This document shows positions 6,673 to 9,691 of a stretch of 9,691 nt of DNA, piece after piece. Source of the DNA: an uncultured Shinella sp. (GTDB lineage Bacteria > Pseudomonadota > Alphaproteobacteria > Rhizobiales > Rhizobiaceae); the NCBI GenBank assembly GCA_946886325.1, contig CAMPIK010000060.1, positions 1 to 9,691 on the forward strand, in the 5' to 3' direction. Both the position numbers and the translations under genes were made by a program. Below the pieces are notes generated by a model. That model was given only the letters and a program-made list of their open reading frames with translations. It had not been told where the DNA came from and ran no database searches. The first letter of the stretch is position 1; each line of letters begins with the position of its first letter.

Positions 6673-7746
6673 ATGCAAGAGAACGGCAACCAAGAGACGA
6701 TACGCTCCGCGGACAGGCTTCCCGTCTCGAAAGTTGGCTCTCCTGCATCGCCGGGAAGTGCGGCCGAGGCAGGCCTGCTTTTCACGGAGATGGTCGATCC
6801 GGTCTTCACGACGCGCATCGAGAGCCCCGATGCCCAGCTCCGCGCGGATATCAGCGCCTACTTCATGGGGCCGGGCCTCTTCTACCTCGCGAACATGGCC
6901 GGCGCCCAATATGCGTTTCGGCGCGATGTCGCCAAGATCGCCCGCTCCGGGCTCGATCTGATCCTCATCCAGATGACGCTCGACGGCGGGGATATCAGGA
7001 CGACGAACGGCAATACGATCCGGACCTCGCCGGGCGATATCAGCATTGCGGACCTCTCCCGGACGTTTCAAGCGGAGACGGCGCATTGCAGGAATGCCTC
7101 GCTCGTCGTGCCGCGGCACATGCTCTTCAGCCAGGAGAGCCATATGGACCAGTTGCACGGCATGCTACTCGACCGGCAGACGACCGCCGGGCGCCTGATC
7201 GGAGGCCATTTCCAGTCGCTGCGGCGCAGCCTTCCCGACATCAGGGTCGACGAGGCGCCGGCCATCGTGCGCGCGACGACCGATCTCGTCGCCGCCCTGC
7301 TGTCGCCTAAGCTGCTGGCCGACGGTCCGCCGCCGGTCGTCCGCAGCGCCACGATCGTCGAGATCAAGCGCTATATCGACCAGCATCTGGCGGCGCCGGA
7401 ACTGGCGCCGGATCATCTCTGCAAGATATTCGGCCTGTCGCGGGCGTCGCTCTACAGATTGTTCGAGCCGATCGGCGGGGTGACGGATTATATCCGCGCC
7501 CGCCGGCTTCGGCGGGCCTTCGATGCGCTTGCCAGCGGGCGTGAACGGACCATCGGCGAGGTCGCCTATGCGAGCGGGTTTACAGATGTCTCGGCCTTCT
7601 CGCGCGCCTTCCGGAACCAGTTCGGCCTCAGCCCGAGCGAAATCCGCAGCGCATCCGGCGACCGGGGCCGCTACGGCTATTTTGCCCAGCCGGAAGCGGC
7701 GGCGGGCTCCGTCCGCGACTGGCTGCGGATGGTTGCGGCCCTTTGA
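6673..7746 (+). CDS. AraC-family transcriptional regulator
   Basis: 357 residues. The C-terminal 228-326 region is a standard AraC/XylS double helix-turn-helix: IVEIKRYIDQHL, then LCKIFGLSRASLYRLFEP for the first HTH, and TIGEVAYASGFTDVSAFSRA followed by FRNQFGLSPSEIRSA for the second. The N-terminal part, about 40-215, resembles the AraC_binding_2 domain found in many proteobacterial AraC proteins, with the characteristic run SGLDLILIQMTLDGG and PGDISIADLSRTFQ. It probably senses a small molecule and activates a target operon; neither ligand nor target can be read. ATG 6673 has no recognisable Shine-Dalgarno sequence (upstream GTCCATTACCCC), so the N-terminus is less certain. The next in-frame ATG, 6790, would trim 39 residues and still keep the sensor domain. 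It is divergent from the double-HTH gene and convergent with lldD. Confidence 0.92.
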   Translation: MQENGNQETIRSADRLPVSKVGSPASPGSAAEAGLLFTEMVDPVFTTRIESPDAQLRADISAYFMGPGLFYLANMAGAQYAFRRDVAKIARSGLDLILIQMTLDGGDIRTTNGNTIRTSPGDISIADLSRTFQAETAHCRNASLVVPRHMLFSQESHMDQLHGMLLDRQTTAGRLIGGHFQSLRRSLPDIRVDEAPAIVRATTDLVAALLSPKLLADGPPPVVRSATIVEIKRYIDQHLAAPELAPDHLCKIFGLSRASLYRLFEPIGGVTDYIRARRLRRAFDALASGRERTIGEVAYASGFTDVSAFSRAFRNQFGLSPSEIRSASGDRGRYGYFAQPEAAAGSVRDWLRMVAAL

Positions 7747-7750
7747 TTCA

Positions 7751-7766
7751 GCCCGCGCAGGCGGGC
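7751..7766. terminator. Hairpin between convergent genes
   Basis: GCCCGC (7751-7756), a 4-nt loop, and GCGGGC (7761-7766) form a perfect 6-bp GC stem. It lies 4 nt after the AraC-type stop and 13 nt beyond the lldD stop on the other strand, where a shared bidirectional terminator would be expected. Neither side has a T-run, so strength is doubtful. Confidence 0.4.
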
Positions 7767-7779
7767 GGACGATATCGCG

Positions 7780-8919
7780 TCAGTCGACGTGCAGGTTCTT
7801 CCGCGACAGGTTCTTCACGTCCCGCTCGCCGCACAGCGCCATGGTGACGTCGAGTTCGCGCCGGATGATTTCGAGCGCGCGGGTGACGCCCGCCTTGCCG
7901 CCGGCGCCGAGGCCATAGAGGAACGGCCGGCCGATATAGGTGCCCTTGGCGCCATAGCAGAGCGCCTTCAGCACGTCCTGACCCGAGCGGATACCGCCGT
8001 CGTGATGGACTTCCATCCGGTCGCCGACGGCATCGACGATGCGCGGCAGCATGCTGATCGAGGACGGCGCGCCGTCGAGCTGGCGCCCGCCGTGGTTCGA
8101 CACGATGATGGCATCGGCGCCGGTATCGGCGGCCATGCGCGCATCCTCCTCGTCGAGAATGCCCTTGAGGATCAGCTTGCCGCCCCACCGTTCCTTGATC
8201 CAGGCGACGTCCGCCCAGGACAGCTTCGGGTCGAACTGCTCGTTGGTCCAGACCGAGAGCGAGGAGAGGTCGGAGACGCCCTTGGCATGGCCGACGATGT
8301 TGCGGAAGGTGCGCCTTTGCGTCTTCAGCATGTCCATGCACCAGAAGGGCCGGGTCGCCATCTGCCAGATATGGCCGGGCGTGAATTTCGGCGGCGCGGA
8401 CAGGCCGTTGCGCAGGTCCTTGTGGCGCTGGCCGAGGATCTGCAGGTCGAGCGTCAGCACCAGCGCCGAGCAGCCGGCCGCCTTTGCCCTGTCGATCAGG
8501 TTGTAAACGAAATCCTTGTCGCGCATCACGTAGAGCTGGAACCAGAAGGGCTTCGTGGTCACCGAGCGCACGTCCTCGATCGAGCAGATGCTCATCGTGG
8601 ACAGCGTGAACGGCACGCCGAAGGCTTCGGCAGCCTGGGCGGCCAGCATTTCGCCGTCGGCATGCTGCATGCCGGTCAGGCCGGTCGGCGCCAGCGCAAC
8701 GGGCATCGAAACCTTTTCGCCGATCATCTCGCTTTCCAGCGACCGGTCCGTCATGTCGACGAGAACGCGCTGGCGGAGCTTCACCTTGTGGAAGTCCTCC
8801 TCGTTCGCACGATAGGTGCCCTCCGTCCAGGCGCCGGAATCGGCATAGTCGAAGAACATCTTCGGCACGCGGCGCTTGGCGCGCGCCTTCAGTTCGGCGA
8901 TCGTCAGAACGTCTTTCAA
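7780..8919 (-). CDS. lldD: FMN-dependent L-lactate dehydrogenase (alpha-hydroxy-acid dehydrogenase family)
   Basis: I place the start at a TTG (8917-8919, minus strand). It has AGGGGG (8927-8932) 7 nt upstream, and the resulting protein, MKDVLTIAELKARAKRRVPK..., has 379 residues, matching the family. In-frame ATGs at 8937 and 9015 add atypical residues and are less well placed. The enzyme oxidises L-lactate to pyruvate with FMN and passes electrons to the respiratory chain, usually from the inner face of the cytoplasmic membrane. Visible active-site features: Y25 (FDYADSG), Y130 (FQLY), D158 and R165, K252 (LILKGI), the catalytic H276 and R279 in SNHGGRQLD, and the FMN phosphate loop DGGIRSG (307-313) with GRPFLYG (330-336). 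A glycolate or mandelate specificity cannot be fully excluded, but the FDYADSGAWTE start and overall similarity favour lactate. It lies downstream of ftsK on the same strand with its own promoter. Confidence 0.9.
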   Translation of the reverse strand: MKDVLTIAELKARAKRRVPKMFFDYADSGAWTEGTYRANEEDFHKVKLRQRVLVDMTDRSLESEMIGEKVSMPVALAPTGLTGMQHADGEMLAAQAAEAFGVPFTLSTMSICSIEDVRSVTTKPFWFQLYVMRDKDFVYNLIDRAKAAGCSALVLTLDLQILGQRHKDLRNGLSAPPKFTPGHIWQMATRPFWCMDMLKTQRRTFRNIVGHAKGVSDLSSLSVWTNEQFDPKLSWADVAWIKERWGGKLILKGILDEEDARMAADTGADAIIVSNHGGRQLDGAPSSISMLPRIVDAVGDRMEVHHDGGIRSGQDVLKALCYGAKGTYIGRPFLYGLGAGGKAGVTRALEIIRRELDVTMALCGERDVKNLSRKNLHVD

Positions 8920-8944
8920 GATGGGTCCCCCTCGCATGGCAACC

Positions 8945-8958
8945 GGTTCGAGCGAACC
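8945..8958. repeat. 14-bp dyad in the lldD leader
   Basis: GGTTCG (8945-8950) and CGAACC (8953-8958) form a perfect inverted repeat with a 2-nt centre. It lies about 26-40 nt upstream of the TTG start of lldD and downstream of the candidate promoter, a position suitable for a repressor operator. The loop would be too tight for a full RNA hairpin. The function is inferred. Confidence 0.3.
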
Positions 8959-8980
8959 TCGGCGACAGTCATAAAGCCGG

Positions 8981-9009
8981 AAAAGGCGGGCCGCAATCAC
9001 CGCCCGCCT
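8981..9009 (-). terminator. Terminator-like hairpin between ftsK and lldD
   Basis: On the minus strand AGGCGGGC and GCCCGCCT form a perfect 8-bp GC-rich stem (9002-9009 with 8984-8991) around a 10-nt loop, followed by TTT then CC. It lies about 87 nt beyond the ftsK stop, suiting an ftsK terminator. It also lies downstream of the candidate lldD promoter, so it would interrupt the lldD leader and could act as an attenuator. The T-run is short (four Ts counting the last stem base), so efficiency is uncertain. On the plus strand it is followed by CTTCAT and is not terminator-like. Confidence 0.5.
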
Positions 9010-9053
9010 CTTCATCCAATCCGATGCACAGTTTTGGCAAATAATCCATTCAC

Positions 9054-9082
9054 ATATAAATTATGCGATGGCAGCCTGTCAA
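9054..9082 (-). promoter_or_regulatory. Near-consensus sigma-70 promoter for lldD
   Basis: Minus strand: TTGACA (complement of 9077-9082), 17 nt, then TTATAT (complement of 9054-9059); TTTATA at a 16-nt spacing is an alternative register. The -35 is perfect and the region is the most A/T-rich in the window. Transcription would start near 9047, giving a leader of roughly 128 nt before the TTG start of lldD. It is placed between the ftsK stop and the leader hairpin. Confidence 0.6.
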
Positions 9083-9085
9083 ACC

Positions 9086-9097
9086 GACCGGCCGGTC
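9086..9097. promoter_or_regulatory. 12-bp perfect palindrome beside the lldD promoter
   Basis: GACCGGCCGGTC is a perfect palindrome that overlaps the ftsK stop codon (TGA, complement of 9096-9098) and ends 3 nt upstream of the TTGACA -35 element. Its position suits an activator or repressor site for lldD. GC-rich palindromes also arise by chance in this kind of genome, so operator function is only a suggestion. Confidence 0.3.
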
Positions 9098-9691
9098 AAT
9101 CGTCGTCGCCGGAGAAATCGGCCGGGGCGGGCTCGCGCTCGCGGTTGCCGCTGAGGATTTCGCGCTTGCCGACGTGGTTGGCGGGGCCGACAAGTCCGTC
9201 CTTCTCCATGCGTTCCACCAGCGATGCGGCCCGGTTATAGCCGATCGACAGGCGTCGCTGGATGTAGGAGGTCGAGCACTTCTTGTCGCGCATGACGACC
9301 TTGATCGCCTTCTCGTAGAGATCGTCGCCGTCTTCCTCGCCCATGGCGGATTTGTCAAAGACGGCCGCGTCCTCGGGTTCGACCGCCTCTTCCTCATCCG
9401 CATCCTCGGTGACGGTGCCGAGATATTCCGGGCGACCTTGCGTCTTCAGATGCGCGACGACCTTCTCCACTTCCTCGTCGGAGACGAACGGACCGTGGAC
9501 GCGGTTGATGCGCCCGCCGCCGACCATATGCAACATGTCGCCCTGGCCGAGCAGGTGCTCGGCGCCCTGCTCGCCGAGGATCGTGCGGCTGTCGATCTTC
9601 GACGTCACCTGGAAGGAGATGCGCGTCGGGAAGTTCGCCTTGATCGTGCCGGTGATCACATCGACCGAGGGCCGCTGCGTTGCCATGATCA
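9096..9691 (-). CDS. ftsK: DNA translocase FtsK, C-terminal part (5' end beyond the window)
   Basis: 197 codons plus stop are visible and the frame stays open to the window edge; the ATG at 9686 is the internal Met of [14 protein letters not shown], not the start. The visible part is the end of the RecA-like motor ([56 protein letters not shown]). Then comes a Glu/Asp-rich linker (about [14 protein letters not shown]) and the gamma winged-helix domain ([53 protein letters not shown]). FtsK is the septal ATPase that pumps chromosome DNA towards dif and activates XerCD; the gamma domain reads the polar KOPS sequences and contacts XerD. The C-terminus is complete and ends in an acidic GDDD tail. 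There is no sign of truncation. The adjacent lldD gene has no functional link to it that I can infer. Confidence 0.97.
   Translation of the reverse strand, partial: IMATQRPSVDVITGTIKANFPTRISFQVTSKIDSRTILGEQGAEHLLGQGDMLHMVGGGRINRVHGPFVSDEEVEKVVAHLKTQGRPEYLGTVTEDADEEEAVEPEDAAVFDKSAMGEEDGDDLYEKAIKVVMRDKKCSTSYIQRRLSIGYNRAASLVERMEKDGLVGPANHVGKREILSGNREREPAPADFSGDDD

Noticed and set aside
7789..9240. 483-codon plus-strand frame antisense to lldD
   Set aside because: It is a shadow of lldD with His/Arg/Ala-rich sequence, and it runs through the promoter region and into ftsK.

Overview
The window looks like chromosome of a high-GC alphaproteobacterium, most likely a Rhizobiales member (Rhizobium, Agrobacterium, Ensifer or Shinella type). 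This rests on gene content and protein style: an FtsK C-terminus with the usual alphaproteobacterial gamma-domain sequence, a rhizobial-type FMN L-lactate dehydrogenase, FCD-type GntR and AraC regulators, and a consistently GC-rich third codon position. I see no RNA gene, insertion sequence, phage gene or CRISPR array. The genus call is inference.

Region 1 (1-3488, + strand) is a tight gene run. It holds the 3' part of a GntR/FCD regulator, then 6 nt later a GT1-type glycosyltransferase, then 20 nt later an aldehyde dehydrogenase strikingly like the plant ALDH10 betaine-aldehyde/aminoaldehyde dehydrogenases. The regulator probably controls the run, and a nitrogen-containing aldehyde such as one from polyamine or choline breakdown is the likeliest dehydrogenase substrate. 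The role of the glycosyltransferase in such a pathway is unclear, which makes the pairing the most interesting metabolic question here.

Region 2 (3489-5442, + strand) starts with a 192-nt gap holding a weak promoter-like pair and a 16-bp dyad. It is followed by an AGE-family sugar epimerase/isomerase with the YihS/mannose-isomerase catalytic set, and then by a small DUF3307-type membrane protein. The membrane protein's stop codon abuts the stop codon of the next gene on the opposite strand.

Region 3 (5443-7746) is a divergent regulator pair separated by 330 nt. The minus-strand gene encodes an unrecognised 299-residue protein with two winged-helix-like segments. The plus-strand gene encodes an AraC-family activator with an AraC_binding_2-like N-terminus. 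The gap carries an imperfect inverted repeat and a promoter-like pair in front of the AraC gene.

Region 4 (7747-9691, - strand) contains an L-lactate dehydrogenase gene (lldD) and, upstream on the same strand, the 3' end of ftsK. Between them is a near-consensus sigma-70 promoter for lldD, flanked by a 12-bp perfect palindrome that overlaps the ftsK stop codon. It is followed by a GC-rich hairpin with a short T-run in the lldD leader. This compact layout suggests that the lactate gene is separately regulated, although it sits directly behind a housekeeping division gene.

No large undescribed system such as a defence island or a biosynthetic megacluster is evident. The novelty candidates are the GT1/ALDH10 pairing, the double-HTH regulator and the lldD leader architecture.
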